A stretch of 64,000 nucleotides of DNA from JAAYAY01 sp963674575. Lineage in GTDB: Bacteria > Planctomycetota > Planctomycetia > Pirellulales > Thermoguttaceae. The notes below the pieces were generated by a model. That model made no database searches. It was not told the DNA's origin and worked only from the letters and a program-made list of their open reading frames with translations. Location of the stretch: assembly GCA_963674575.2 (NCBI GenBank), contig CAXXQT010000005.1, forward strand, positions 1,116,001 through 1,180,000, in the 5' to 3' direction. A program made the position numbers and the translations under genes. Below, in pieces: positions 17,135 to 25,679 of this stretch (position 1 is the stretch's first letter; each line of letters opens with the position of its first letter).

Positions 17135-18139
17135 ATGGCAGACGCACAGAAGCCCAAAGGCAACGAGCCGGATCGCAGCGTCACGCGGCGAAGTTTCTTT
17201 GTTCAGGGAGCGGCCGCCGTGGCGGGGGCCTCGGCCGTTGCGGCGGCTTTGTCGCCTCTGCGTCACCTCACCTCCAACGACCTGCCGACGATCCAGGAAT
17301 TTCTCCAGAAGCACTACAAGGAGATGACCCCCGAAGACAAGGAGCAGGTTTTTGCCAGGATTCGCAAGGCCGTTTCGGAACGTTTTCACGTGGAGCCGAA
17401 CCTGACCGATCCACCTGCCCTGGACGGCGTCGAGTTTGTTTACGGCCTGAATCTGAGCCGCTGCATTGGGTGTCGCAAATGCGTTCACGCCTGCGTGGCC
17501 GAGAACAATCAATCGCGGGCGCCGGAGATCCAGTACATCCGCGTGCTGGAGATGGAGAAGGGCAGCATCGATGTGGAGACGTCGGACCACCACTACGACG
17601 AACCCCAGGTGCCCAATCCCGACAAGTACTACATGCCTGTGCAGTGCCACCAGTGCGCCAAGCCGCCGTGCGTGAAGGTTTGTCCGGTTGAGGCAACGTG
17701 GCAGGAAGACGACGGGATCGTCGTGATCGACTACGACTGGTGCATCGGCTGCCGGTATTGCGAGGCCGCCTGTCCTTACTGGGCCCGCCGCTTCAACTTC
17801 GCCGAGCCGGAGATTCCTGCCGACAAGCTCAACCCGGACATGGCCTACCTTTCCAACCGGCCGAGGCAGAAGGGCGTGATGGAAAAGTGCACCTTCTGCC
17901 TGCACCGGACGCGGGTCGGGCTTCTGCCGGCGTGTCTCGAAGTCTGCCCCACGGGGTCGCGAAAGTTCGGCAACGTGCTGGATCCCGAGAGCGAGGTGGC
18001 CTACATTCTCAAGCACAAGCGGGTTTACGTGCTGAAGGAGGACGTGGGCACGCTGCCGCGTTTCTTCTACTACTTCGACGAGCGAGGCAGCCGCTATGCC
18101 GAGCCGATCGCGCCGGTCGACGTGGGAGGGGACGCATGA
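17135..18139 (+). CDS. Tat-exported 4x[4Fe-4S] ferredoxin subunit (NrfC/HmcB/DmsB-like)
   Basis: 334 residues. A twin-arginine signal is at residues 17-35 (VTRRSFFVQGAAAVAGASA), so the protein is exported folded. Four ferredoxin-type cysteine clusters are visible: CIGCRKCVHAC (from C110), CHQCAKPPCVKVCP, CIGCRYCEAACP and CTFCLHRTRVGLLPACLEVC. This is the classical arrangement for the electron-transfer subunit that partners NrfD-type membrane proteins. GAGGGGGGAC just before the start is a strong ribosome binding site lying in the end of the tetrahaem gene, and the next gene overlaps by four bases (ATGA). It would shuttle electrons between the NrfD subunit and the cytochromes. Because the NrfD gene is interrupted, this subunit may have lost its membrane partner. 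Confidence 0.93.
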   Translation: MADAQKPKGNEPDRSVTRRSFFVQGAAAVAGASAVAAALSPLRHLTSNDLPTIQEFLQKHYKEMTPEDKEQVFARIRKAVSERFHVEPNLTDPPALDGVEFVYGLNLSRCIGCRKCVHACVAENNQSRAPEIQYIRVLEMEKGSIDVETSDHHYDEPQVPNPDKYYMPVQCHQCAKPPCVKVCPVEATWQEDDGIVVIDYDWCIGCRYCEAACPYWARRFNFAEPEIPADKLNPDMAYLSNRPRQKGVMEKCTFCLHRTRVGLLPACLEVCPTGSRKFGNVLDPESEVAYILKHKRVYVLKEDVGTLPRFFYYFDERGSRYAEPIAPVDVGGDA

Positions 18140-18789
18140 AGAAATACGCCACGTTCCTCTGGGACTGTTTTCGCCTGAGCTTCGTCGGCGGCTGGCGCTA
18201 CCATCTCTGGATGACGATTCTCACGGCGTTCTCGCTCATCGGGCTTTACGCCTACTGTCAGCAGTTCGTTTATGGGCTGGTGACGACGGGGATGACAGAC
18301 CATGTGTCGTGGGGACTGTACATTGCCAACTTCACCTACCTGGTGGGACTGGCGGCCGCGGCAGCCATGCTCGTCATTCCGGTCTACATCTATCGCAACA
18401 TGCACCTGCATGACGTGGTCATCTTTGGCGAGTTGCTGGCCGTGGCGGTGATCATCATGTGCCTGCTGTTCGTGATGGCCGACCTGGGGCGGCCCGATCG
18501 GTTCATGCACCTTCTGTGGCGATTCAATTTCCCGATCTCGATGCTCACGTGGGACGTGATCGCGTTGAACGGCTACCTGGTTCTGAATCTGCACATCTGC
18601 GGATACCTGATCTACTGCGCCTATTGCGGACGGAAGCCGTCACCCCTGTTTTACGTTCCTTTCGTGTTTGTGGCGATTGTGTGGGCCATCAGCATTCACA
18701 CGGTGACAGCCTTCCTCTGTTTTGCCTCAGTTCGACGTTGAGCTTAAGAAATGTGCTAGAGTTTAGCACAGACCTAAAGGAGAAGCTCG

Positions 18790-19110
18790 ATGTCGAAAAA
18801 GCGGAATATTCCAGCGGAACAGAAGGTGTCGATTGTTCGGCGGCATCTTTTGGAGAAGGTGCCGGTGTCCGATCTGTGCGACGAATGCGAGATCCACGCC
18901 ACCCAATATTACACCTGGCAGCGGCAACTTTTCGAGGGGGCCGAGGTTCTCTTCGAGCGAAAGCCGAACAAGGCGAACCAGCGGCGGCAGCGTGACGCTC
19001 AGGAGGAGAAGATTCGGCGACTGGAAGAGAAGCTGCAGAAGAAGAACGAAGTGGTCGCGGAACTGCTGGAGGAGCACGTCCAGTTAAAAAAAGAACTTGG
19101 GGAACTCTGA
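18790..19110 (+). CDS. IS3-family transposase OrfA (HTH protein)
   Basis: 106 residues. The N-terminal helix-turn-helix of the IS3/IS911 type (QKVSIVRRHLLEKVPVSDLC, then ATQYYTWQRQLFEG) binds the terminal repeats. It is followed by a long Lys/Glu-rich leucine-zipper-like coiled coil (EEKIRRLEEKLQKKNEVVAE) used for multimerisation. AAAGGAGAAGCTCG before the start is a strong ribosome binding site. The last codons run into a run of seven A at 19086-19092, where a -1 frameshift would fuse it to OrfB. It appears intact. Confidence 0.92.
   Translation: MSKKRNIPAEQKVSIVRRHLLEKVPVSDLCDECEIHATQYYTWQRQLFEGAEVLFERKPNKANQRRQRDAQEEKIRRLEEKLQKKNEVVAELLEEHVQLKKELGEL
19086..19093 (+). promoter_or_regulatory. 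Programmed -1 frameshift site (A7G) of the IS3 element
   Basis: Seven A and a G (after CAGTT) lie just before the orfA stop at 19108-19110. Slipping back one base here moves ribosomes into the orfB frame, which has no stop between the slippery site and the GTG at 19116. This is the standard way IS3-family elements make the OrfAB transposase. Confidence 0.8.
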
Positions 19111-19115
19111 ACGGA

Positions 19116-20258
19116 GTGTGGGTTCCCCACGAAATACGCGACAGCGTGGTCGACTACGTGGACTACTGGAAGGAACGGTCGGACGTCTCAACGAAGCAAG
19201 TGCTGCGCTGGCTGGGCGTGCCCGAAGGCACGTTCTACAAGTGGAAGCAACGTTACGGCAAGGCCAACGAGCACAACGGGCGGATTCCTCGCGACCATTG
19301 GCTGGAGGATTGGGAGAAACAGGCCATCCTGGACTTCCACTGGGAACATCCGCTTGACGGCTATCGTCGGCTGACCTACATGATGCTCGATGCGAACGTG
19401 GTGGCCGTGAGCGCTTCGAGCGTCTATCGCGTCTTGAAAGCCGCGGGCGTACTGAAGCGTCACGCAAGCAAACCCTCCGGCAAGGGCAAGGGATTCCAGC
19501 AGCCCGATGGGCCCCATCGCCACTGGCATGTGGACGTGTCCTACCTCAACATCGCCGGAACCTTCTACTTCATGACGAGCATCCTGGACGGTTACAGCCG
19601 CTACCTGATTCACTGGGAGATCCGCGAGAAGATGGAGGAGATCGACGTGGAAGCGATCGTCCAGCGTGCTCGGGAGAAGTTCCCGGGCGAGCGACCGCGA
19701 ATCATCAGCGACAACGGTCCCCAGTTCGTCTCCAAGGACTTCAAGCAGTTCGTCAAGCTCTGCGGCATGAAGCACGTGCGAACCAGCCCGTACTATCCCC
19801 AAAGCAACGGCAAGATCGAACGCTATCACCGCACGATCAAGTCGGATTGCATTCGCCCCGGCACGCCGTTGAATCTGGCGGACGCCCGGCGGATCGTCGC
19901 ACGATTTGTCCAGGAATACAACGAAGTCCGACTGCACAGCGCGATCGGGTATGTCACCCCTGTCGACAAGCTGTCCGGACGTGAAGATGCGATCTTTGCC
20001 GAGCGGGACCGGAAGCTCGAAGAAGCACGCTGCAAGCGGCAAGACAACCGAGCACGACAACGGGCCGAGAATTCGTGCTATACTGAAGACGCCTGGACGG
20101 AGGATAGGGCAACGGTGGGAACCGACCCGAGCGCCGAGCCAGACCCAGAAGCGAGGCCGGGCGGCCCAATGCCGCGCCGCTTCCCTTCCCCAGAACTCTC
20201 GCTTCTGGCCCAATGCGATAAATCCCAGGGGGCTTGGGGGACAGCGTCCCCCAATTAA
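19116..20258 (+). CDS. IS3-family transposase OrfB (DDE integrase)
   Basis: 380 residues from a GTG start, in the -1 frame relative to OrfA. The HTH_21-like region (WEHPLDGYRRLTYMMLDANV) precedes an rve integrase core: first Asp in HWHVDVSYLNIAG, second Asp in RIISDNGPQFVSKDF, and the Glu in SNGKIERYHRTIKSD. All three catalytic residues are present. The C-terminal 60 residues (from about CYTEDAWTED) look unlike the family and may be read-through into the element end. It is normally made as a fusion with OrfA. The enzyme cuts and joins IS ends; it looks active. Confidence 0.93.
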   Translation: MWVPHEIRDSVVDYVDYWKERSDVSTKQVLRWLGVPEGTFYKWKQRYGKANEHNGRIPRDHWLEDWEKQAILDFHWEHPLDGYRRLTYMMLDANVVAVSASSVYRVLKAAGVLKRHASKPSGKGKGFQQPDGPHRHWHVDVSYLNIAGTFYFMTSILDGYSRYLIHWEIREKMEEIDVEAIVQRAREKFPGERPRIISDNGPQFVSKDFKQFVKLCGMKHVRTSPYYPQSNGKIERYHRTIKSDCIRPGTPLNLADARRIVARFVQEYNEVRLHSAIGYVTPVDKLSGREDAIFAERDRKLEEARCKRQDNRARQRAENSCYTEDAWTEDRATVGTDPSAEPDPEARPGGPMPRRFPSPELSLLAQCDKSQGAWGTASPN

Positions 20259-20316
20259 GAAAACACTGCCTTCAGACCTTCCTCAACATAGCTAATTCGT
20301 TTCTGTTTCTCAAATC

Positions 20317-21815
20317 GAGAAAGGGGTGTTTTTGCAGGTGAGAGAAGGTTGGGGTAGGCAAGAAAAAACGCATCGTTATCCTATTGAAAGCACAACCAAT
20401 CAAGGAGAACAACGATGCGTGCAAAAGCCGAAGCCATTCTCGATTTTGGGTGGGGCATCGAGAAGGCGGATAACCAAACGGTACGCGATTATCGTAGCGA
20501 ATACAAGATGCTCAGCGAGATTTTGGACAGTCACCCGGTGATCCTTGATCTGGTCCATGGCGATCTGGAACAACTCAGCCAGGCCACGTCGACGCGAGGC
20601 CGCAAGCCGATCTTCACCAGCGAGAACCTGTTTCGGGCGGTTTTGGTCATGCAGCGAGAAGGGCTCGACTACCGGCAGGCGTCGATTCGGATCGCCGAAA
20701 GCGAAACGCTGCAACGGTTCTGCCGCCTGCTGAAGAAACCGACCATCAACTTCACGCTGCTGAACAGGGCGTTCGGTGCGATCCAGTCTGAAACGTGGGA
20801 ACGAATCAACCATGTTCTGGCCCTGAACGCTTGTGCCGAGGAGTCGGTTTCGCTCGACCATGTGCGGACCGATACGACAGTCACCGAGTGCAACATCCAC
20901 TGGCCGACGGATGCGAGCCTTTTGTGGGACGTGTACCGCGTGGCCACGCGCGAGATGGCGGCCGGCCGTGACCTCAATCCTTTGAGTTGCCCCTGGCGAT
21001 TCCACCCGAAGAAGGTCAAGAAGCTGTACTTGGATGTTAGCCGTTACTCGAAGAGCACGAGCAAGAAGCGGCTTCGCAAGGTGCAGCAAGACATGAAAAC
21101 CATGATCGTTCGGGTCGAGAATATCCTGGAAAACGCGGAACAATTCGTCGCCTGGGCGGCGCGGTCGACATCTGTCGCACTGGCTGCGATTGGCCAAAAG
21201 CTGGCTGACCGTTTGCCCGTGATGCGTCAGGTGGCCCGAGTAGCACGCCGCCGCGTCTTCGACAAGGAGAAAGTGCCGAACGGCGACAAGGTCTTCAGCA
21301 TCTTTGAGGCCCATACGGAGTTGATCAAGCGTGGCCGGCGAGGCAAGCCGGTCGAGTTCGGTCACAAGGTCCTGCTCACCCAGTCGAAAGAGAAGTTCAT
21401 CACCGACTACGTCGTGCTGGAGAAGAATTGTACGGACGACAGGCTCCTGCCGTTAGTACTGGAACGCCACGAAGAGCGTTTTGGTCGACGGCCCGAATCG
21501 GTGGCCGCCGACAAAGGCTTCTGCCCGGACGAAGAGACCTACGAGGAGTTGGAGGAACAGGTCGAGTACCTGGGCGTACCGCGACGGACACAAGACTTTG
21601 GCCAATCGATGATGAGCGTGTGGCAGCAATGGCGAGCGGGAATTGAGGGGAGCATTTCGTGCTTAAAACGAGCATTTCGTTTGGCTCGTTGCTGTTTTCG
21701 CGGTTTTAAGAACTTCGTCTCGGCCGTCGGCAGCGCCGTGTTCTGCCACAACTTGACCATTCTGGCGAAAACTCCGGGAGGCTGACGACGTCGTGGTTAC
21801 AACACCCTGATTTCA
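20317..21815 (+). mobile_element. Second insertion sequence nested in the IS3 element (boundaries tentative)
   Basis: A different transposase gene (20415-21785) lies between orfB and the right end of the IS3 element. Short imperfect inverted repeats, GAGAAAGGGGTGTT at 20317 and AACACCCTGATTTCA at 21801-21815, may mark its ends. I could not find a clear target duplication, so the boundaries could be off by tens of bases. Its presence explains the excess length of the outer element. Confidence 0.6.
20415..21785 (+). CDS. DDE transposase of the nested IS (IS1182/ISNCY-like)
   Basis: 456 residues. AAGGAGAACAACG gives a good ribosome binding site for the start at 20415. The N-terminal part (ENLFRAVLVMQREGLDYRQA) is a DUF772-like domain. 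The core carries VRTDTTVTECNIHWPTDASL, the pattern typical of IS1182/ISNCY-type transposases with an early catalytic Asp. VAADKGFCPDEETYEEL supplies the second Asp region, and the C-terminal WRAGIEGSISCLKRAFRLAR region carries the Glu. It is full length with no internal stop, so the nested element could be recent. The family name is my best match and not firm. Confidence 0.85.
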   Translation: MRAKAEAILDFGWGIEKADNQTVRDYRSEYKMLSEILDSHPVILDLVHGDLEQLSQATSTRGRKPIFTSENLFRAVLVMQREGLDYRQASIRIAESETLQRFCRLLKKPTINFTLLNRAFGAIQSETWERINHVLALNACAEESVSLDHVRTDTTVTECNIHWPTDASLLWDVYRVATREMAAGRDLNPLSCPWRFHPKKVKKLYLDVSRYSKSTSKKRLRKVQQDMKTMIVRVENILENAEQFVAWAARSTSVALAAIGQKLADRLPVMRQVARVARRRVFDKEKVPNGDKVFSIFEAHTELIKRGRRGKPVEFGHKVLLTQSKEKFITDYVVLEKNCTDDRLLPLVLERHEERFGRRPESVAADKGFCPDEETYEELEEQVEYLGVPRRTQDFGQSMMSVWQQWRAGIEGSISCLKRAFRLARCCFRGFKNFVSAVGSAVFCHNLTILAKTPGG

Positions 21816-22673
21816 GCCGTGAATGCAAGGCAAGATATGCGCCCTCAGCCTCGGCAAGCACTACTTCATGCAAGAGACCGAATACCTCAACCCAACCGAC
21901 CCGCCAGCCGTACACCATCCCGGCCGCCGACGGGCATCATCAACAGAAACTAATTCCAGCACGCCAAAACTCAACGTTACGCTGAACCACTACACCTCTA
22001 CGTGGGCCTTGGCGGGCGCCCCTTCTGGAATTCGGCGATCATCGCACCCCGTTTTCTGGCGAGCGCCTTTGCCGCCGGCCCGGCGTTTATCATCCTTACC
22101 TTGCAGATCGTGCGGCGTTATACGAATCACCACGTCAGCGACGACGCCCTGCTCACCCTGCGGCGGATCGTTCAGGTGGCGATGATCATCAACCTGTTCC
22201 TGCTTTCGTGCGAGCTGTTCACCGAGTTCTACACGGATTCGGCCCACGTAGCCTCGGCCCGCTACCTGTTCCTGGGGCTCCATGGGCGACACGCCCTGGT
22301 CCCCTGGATCTGGACGGCCATGGTGATGAACGTGGTGGCAACGGCGCTGCTGATCCTGCCGGCTTCGCGCGGATTGCGAGTCCTCAATATGGCCTGCCTC
22401 CTGGCGATCGTGGCGATCTGGATCGAGAAGGGCATGGGGCTGATCGTGCCGGCCTTCGTTCCCACTCCCTTGGGCGAGATCGTCGAGTACTTTCCCACGT
22501 CGCAGGAGTTGGCCATTTGCCTGGGGATCTGGGCCTTTGGGCTTCTTCTCTACACCATCTTCGTCCGCATTTCCGTGCCGGTTCTGGCGGGCGAACTGAC
22601 CTACGAAAAACGAACTGCCAAAGCCAACGCAGAAGCCTCCGCTGCTTCGGGGGAGTGAAGGAGTGAGACTGCC

Positions 22674-24179
22674 ATGAAACGTCATTTGCTCAATCGAATC
22701 CGGGTGGGGGCCCTCGTTCTTGGGAGTCTCGCAATCGTGGCGACGGCAGTCGTGCAAGCGCACGGCCAGGCGTTTGGGCTGCCGGCGGTGTCGGATGAAA
22801 CGAAGGCCTGCGTCGAATGCCACAAGACGGAAAACGCTCCCATCTACCAGCAGTGGGGCAACAGCAAGCATTATCGGGCCAACGTGGGCTGCTACGAATG
22901 CCATGCGGCCGCCCAGGGCGAACCGGATGCCTATAACCATGAGGGCTACTGGATCGCGACGATCGTGTCGCCCAAGGATTGCAGCCGCTGCCACGTGCAG
23001 GAGGCGACCGAGTTTGCCCATTCCCATCATTCCAAGGGCGGGCGGATTCTCGGCTCCCTCGACAACACGCTCGCCGAAGTCATTGAAGGGAACCGGGGGC
23101 TGATCACGCCGGCGTTTCAGAACGGCAACAGCGCCGCGGCCGTGAATGGCTGCTGGCAATGCCACGGAAGCGAGGTCAAGGTTCTTCCCGGCGGCAAGCT
23201 CGACCCCGCCACGTGGCCCAACACGGGAATCGGGCGGATCAATCCGGACGGTTCGGAAGGTTCCTGCTCGGCCTGCCATAGCCGCCACTCCTTCTCGGCC
23301 TACCAGGCCCGGCATCCGGACAATTGCGGCAAGTGCCATCTCGGCCCCGATCATCCGCAGATGGAAATCTACTACGAATCGAAGCACGGGATCGCCTTCC
23401 GGGCTTTCAAGGACAAGCTCAATATGGACTCGGCCAAGTGGGTCGTGGGCGAAGACTACCACCTGGCCCCCACCTGCGCCACGTGCCACATGAGCGCCAC
23501 GCCTTCGAAGGCGGCCACCAAGGATCGCGCGGCCCGGCCCGGCATGCCGGTGACCCACGACGTAGGCATGCGGATCAGTTGGAACAACCGTCCCACCATT
23601 TCGATTCGTCCGGAAGTGAGCGATCAGAAGATGGGGCTTCCCGGGGCCAACGTGAACTGGGAAACGCGGCGAGCGAACATGAAGAACGTGTGCATCAACT
23701 GCCACGAGCAGCAATGGGTCGACAACTTCTACGTCCAGTACGACGGGCTGATCGACCTCTACCACAAGAAGTTCGCCGAACCGGGTCTCGAACTCTACGG
23801 ACTGGCCAAGCCGCTCATGCGCCCGGTGAATTTCTCGAATCAACTCGACTGGGTGTGGTTTGAATTATGGCACCACGAAGGGCGTCGGGCGAGGCATGGC
23901 GCTGCGATGATGGGGCCCGACTACACGCACTGGCACGGCACCTACGATCTGGCCAAGCACTTCTATTCGGAGATGATCCCTGACCTGGAGCATCTCGTGG
24001 AGCAAGGAGCCCGGTCGGGCGTGCCGGAGAAGGAGGCCGCGGCCGAGGCCCTCAAGGCGAGGCTGGATCGCCTGTTCGAGTCGCCCGAGCACCGCTGGTA
24101 CGTGGGCGACATGGACCCGGCGGAAAAAGCCGAGCGGGAGCGGCGTCAGAAGGAATTCCAGGAGCGGTACGGGAAGTAG
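22674..24179 (+). CDS. Octahaem c-type cytochrome of the hydroxylamine oxidoreductase (HAO) family
   Basis: 501 residues with an N-terminal signal (VGALVLGSLAIVATAVVQAH). Eight CxxCH motifs are present: CVECH C46, CYECH C73, CSRCH C103, CWQCH C160, CSACH C198, CGKCH C218, CATCH C268 and CINCH C340. The spacing and the stretch GPDHPQMEIYYESKHGIA (224-241) are diagnostic of the HAO/octahaem superfamily, as is HHEGRRARHGAAMMGPDYTH (400-419). That C-terminal segment includes Y417, in the region where true HAOs carry the haem-P460 crosslinking Tyr; I cannot tell from sequence alone whether this Tyr is equivalent. Family members oxidise hydroxylamine or hydrazine, or reduce nitrite. Linked to a quinone-type module behind an FNR-like promoter, the reductive direction (nitrite, NO or hydroxylamine to ammonium) seems more likely. 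AAGGAG precedes the start; it is the last gene of the operon. Confidence 0.9.
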   Translation: MKRHLLNRIRVGALVLGSLAIVATAVVQAHGQAFGLPAVSDETKACVECHKTENAPIYQQWGNSKHYRANVGCYECHAAAQGEPDAYNHEGYWIATIVSPKDCSRCHVQEATEFAHSHHSKGGRILGSLDNTLAEVIEGNRGLITPAFQNGNSAAAVNGCWQCHGSEVKVLPGGKLDPATWPNTGIGRINPDGSEGSCSACHSRHSFSAYQARHPDNCGKCHLGPDHPQMEIYYESKHGIAFRAFKDKLNMDSAKWVVGEDYHLAPTCATCHMSATPSKAATKDRAARPGMPVTHDVGMRISWNNRPTISIRPEVSDQKMGLPGANVNWETRRANMKNVCINCHEQQWVDNFYVQYDGLIDLYHKKFAEPGLELYGLAKPLMRPVNFSNQLDWVWFELWHHEGRRARHGAAMMGPDYTHWHGTYDLAKHFYSEMIPDLEHLVEQGARSGVPEKEAAAEALKARLDRLFESPEHRWYVGDMDPAEKAERERRQKEFQERYGK

Positions 24180-24189
24180 AAAGGTGGTG

Positions 24190-24426
24190 GACTACTTCGC
24201 CGCCCCGAATTCCTTGCGGATTTGGGCCACGGGGGCCTTCAAGAGATGCTCGTTGGGCGAGCCGTGAAGGGCGTGACAGGTTTGGCAGGGCTTGAGCGGT
24301 TGGATGAGTTCCTGATGGATCTCCTTGACCTCGGTGTCGGTGTGACAGGCCAGGCAAGATTCGGGAGCCAGGAGTTTCCCCACGACCGTCCGGTCCTTGT
24401 CTGTTTGCAGGTCGTGGCACTCGGCG
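24190..24426 (-). pseudogene. Duplicated 3' fragment of the trihaem cytochrome gene
   Basis: These 237 bases align without gaps to 26484-26720, the 3' end of the minus-strand trihaem cytochrome gene. They still encode VVGKLLAPESCLACHTDTE and QIRKEFGAAK followed by a stop, with two complete CxxCH motifs. The match ends abruptly at 24426, in the middle of the first CxxCH (the upstream codons become PPPSA/PPAAE instead of KDRCAE). There is no start or signal peptide. It lies directly after the octahaem gene in convergent orientation, the same arrangement expected for the intact copy before a 2.3-kb insertion. Confidence 0.92.
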
Positions 24427-24896
24427 GCGGGTGGCACTGGCGGACTGATACCGTTACACTACCCGCTGAAGCGTCGGTAGGCGTGCCTTCTGCTTGCACC
24501 CCAAATGTGCCACTTCAAAGACGATGGCGACACTGGCGCCGAACCGACGTGAAGGGGAACGGTTTGGGTACAAGCAAATCGAAGGCGTTTTGGCAGAAAC
24601 AGGCTGTCTGACAGTGCCACTGCCACCCGCCCGTGCGCAGCAGAAGGTCGCTCAAACCCAGGGCTGGTGGGAGCGTTTTCTGTATGCGATCTCGCAGATC
24701 CCGCGACAACTTGGTCGCCCTGCCTGGTGAAGCGGACCTCAAGAATGGACAACCTGATAAGGCACAAGATCCAACACGGCACTGGCAGATCAGGGGGTTT
24801 ATTGATGCAAGGAAAGCATCGTAGTTATTCGGAACCGGTCAAGGCCACCTTGGCCTTGCCTGCCGCGCGTCCGGAATCGACCGTGGAACTTATCGC
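24427..24896. other. Junction region between the cytochrome fragment and the tandem lipoprotein genes
   Basis: About 470 bases without a convincing gene. It begins with GGGTGGCACTGGCGG near 24429 and has an inverted partner, CAGTGCCACTGCCACCCG, near 24615, so a segment of roughly 200 bases is bracketed by inverted repeats. From about 24744 onward the sequence is the upstream part of the tandem duplication that also precedes the second lipoprotein gene. Confidence 0.55.
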
Positions 24897-25517
24897 ATGA
24901 ATTCGACAAGAAACATGTCCTGCTTGCTAACGTTTGTATGCGTCCTGTACAGCAGCACCGGATGCATCCCACCGACTCCGATTGAACAACGCGGCATAGC
25001 CTATAACGAGCCACAGGTTGGTACAACGACCATCATGCGCGGAGACTTTCACAGCCGGGAGGATACGTCCAAGTTCTTCAGCGAAACGGACGTGTGGTAC
25101 GTGAACGTTCTGTTCAACGTTCAGTGCAGCGATAAACGATCCGATGAAGAACTGCTTCGGCTCAGTGTGTCGGTCGCAAGAAAGGAGCATCTTCGTGCGA
25201 TTCGCCGAATGCACAGCGAATACGGCGGACGTGTGCCGGAATATGTGCAGTTTCTCATATATCGCGAGAATTCACCGGGTGCATTATGGACGGGCCTGTA
25301 CACAACAGCAACGATTTCCCCTCTAAGCGATCTCTTCGACAAATCGATATCGCCTGAGAACTTTCTGAAGAGAGCGATTGTCCGCACACCGAAGGAGCCG
25401 ATTCCGGGAGAATGGTACGTTGACATGGCCATCGAGCACTACAAGAATGGGCAGGCAGAGGAAGACGAGTCGCCAGAGTCCGAAGAAGCCCCGGATTCGG
25501 GAGCGGATTCAGAGTGA
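24897..25517 (+). CDS. Putative lipoprotein, tandem copy 1 (unknown function)
   Basis: 206 residues. The N-terminus MNSTRNMSCLLTFVCVLYSS followed by TGC looks like a lipoprotein signal with a non-standard lipobox (STG-C). No known domain is visible. The central part has VWYVNVLFNVQCSDKRSDEE and SVARKEHLRAIRRMHSEYG. The C-terminal half (YVQFLIYRENSPGALWTGL, FDKSISPENFLKRAIVRTPK, GEWYVDMAIEHYKNGQ) is almost identical to copy 2, and an acidic tail follows. Codon use and local base composition are less GC-biased than neighbouring genes, which fits acquired DNA. It lies inside the 2-kb insert separating the cytochrome fragment from its parent gene. Confidence 0.7.
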   Translation: MNSTRNMSCLLTFVCVLYSSTGCIPPTPIEQRGIAYNEPQVGTTTIMRGDFHSREDTSKFFSETDVWYVNVLFNVQCSDKRSDEELLRLSVSVARKEHLRAIRRMHSEYGGRVPEYVQFLIYRENSPGALWTGLYTTATISPLSDLFDKSISPENFLKRAIVRTPKEPIPGEWYVDMAIEHYKNGQAEEDESPESEEAPDSGADSE

Positions 25518-25679
25518 AGTGGCCCCCAAAAACTGGAGAGCCTGACAAGGCGGAATAGCCAGCCGAACACTGGCAGATCACGAGGTTCATTGATGCGAGG
25601 GGAGCATCGCAGTTTTGCGGCAGCGGTCAAGGCCACCTTGGCCTCGGCTGCCGCCGAAATCAACCGTGGAACCTATCGC

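Larger units (their letters stand above)
18718..21994 (+). mobile_element. IS3-family insertion sequence (carrying a second IS) inside the NrfD gene
   Basis: The ends are defined by imperfect 25-base terminal inverted repeats: TGTTTTGCCTCAGTTCGACG from 18718, and, read on the minus strand from 21994, TGTAGTGGTTCAGCGTAACG. Both end in ACGTTGAG, and 17 of 25 positions match. Both ends start TG and finish CA. The target duplication is CCTC (18714-18717 and 21995-21998). The element encodes OrfA and OrfB with a slippery A7G between them. At 3,277 bp it is about twice the usual IS3 length because a different IS sits between orfB and the right end. Confidence 0.88.
18136..22658 (+). pseudogene. NrfD/PsrC-type membrane subunit, interrupted by nested insertion sequences
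   Basis: The 5' part (18136-18717, 194 codons) begins MKKYATFLWDCFRLSF and has hydrophobic helices typical of NrfD, ending in SIHTVTAFL. The 3' part resumes at 21999 with YVGLGGRPFWNSAIIAPRF, runs through several more transmembrane helices and stops at 22658. Joining CTC (18715-18717) to TAC (21999) restores one frame of about 413 residues, the usual length for NrfD-family quinol-interacting subunits. An IS3-family element occupies 18718-21994, with a 4-base duplication CCTC on both sides. The interrupted 5' half would end CFASVRR at 18741. A GTG at 22002 could start the 3' half, but half a bundle is unlikely to work. The gene overlaps the ferredoxin stop by ATGA. Confidence 0.93.

Noticed and set aside
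18136..18741. 5' NrfD half as a complete short membrane protein
   Set aside because: The last seven residues (CFASVRR) come from the IS terminal repeat, and the missing half is found in frame beyond the element.
21990..23843. 617-codon minus-strand frame
   Set aside because: It is antisense to the NrfD 3' half and the octahaem gene; the eight CxxCH on the plus strand show which strand is coding.
24494..24730. Small ORF in the insert between the cytochrome copies
   Set aside because: There is no ribosome binding site and no similarity to either lipoprotein copy or a known family; it overlaps inverted repeats.
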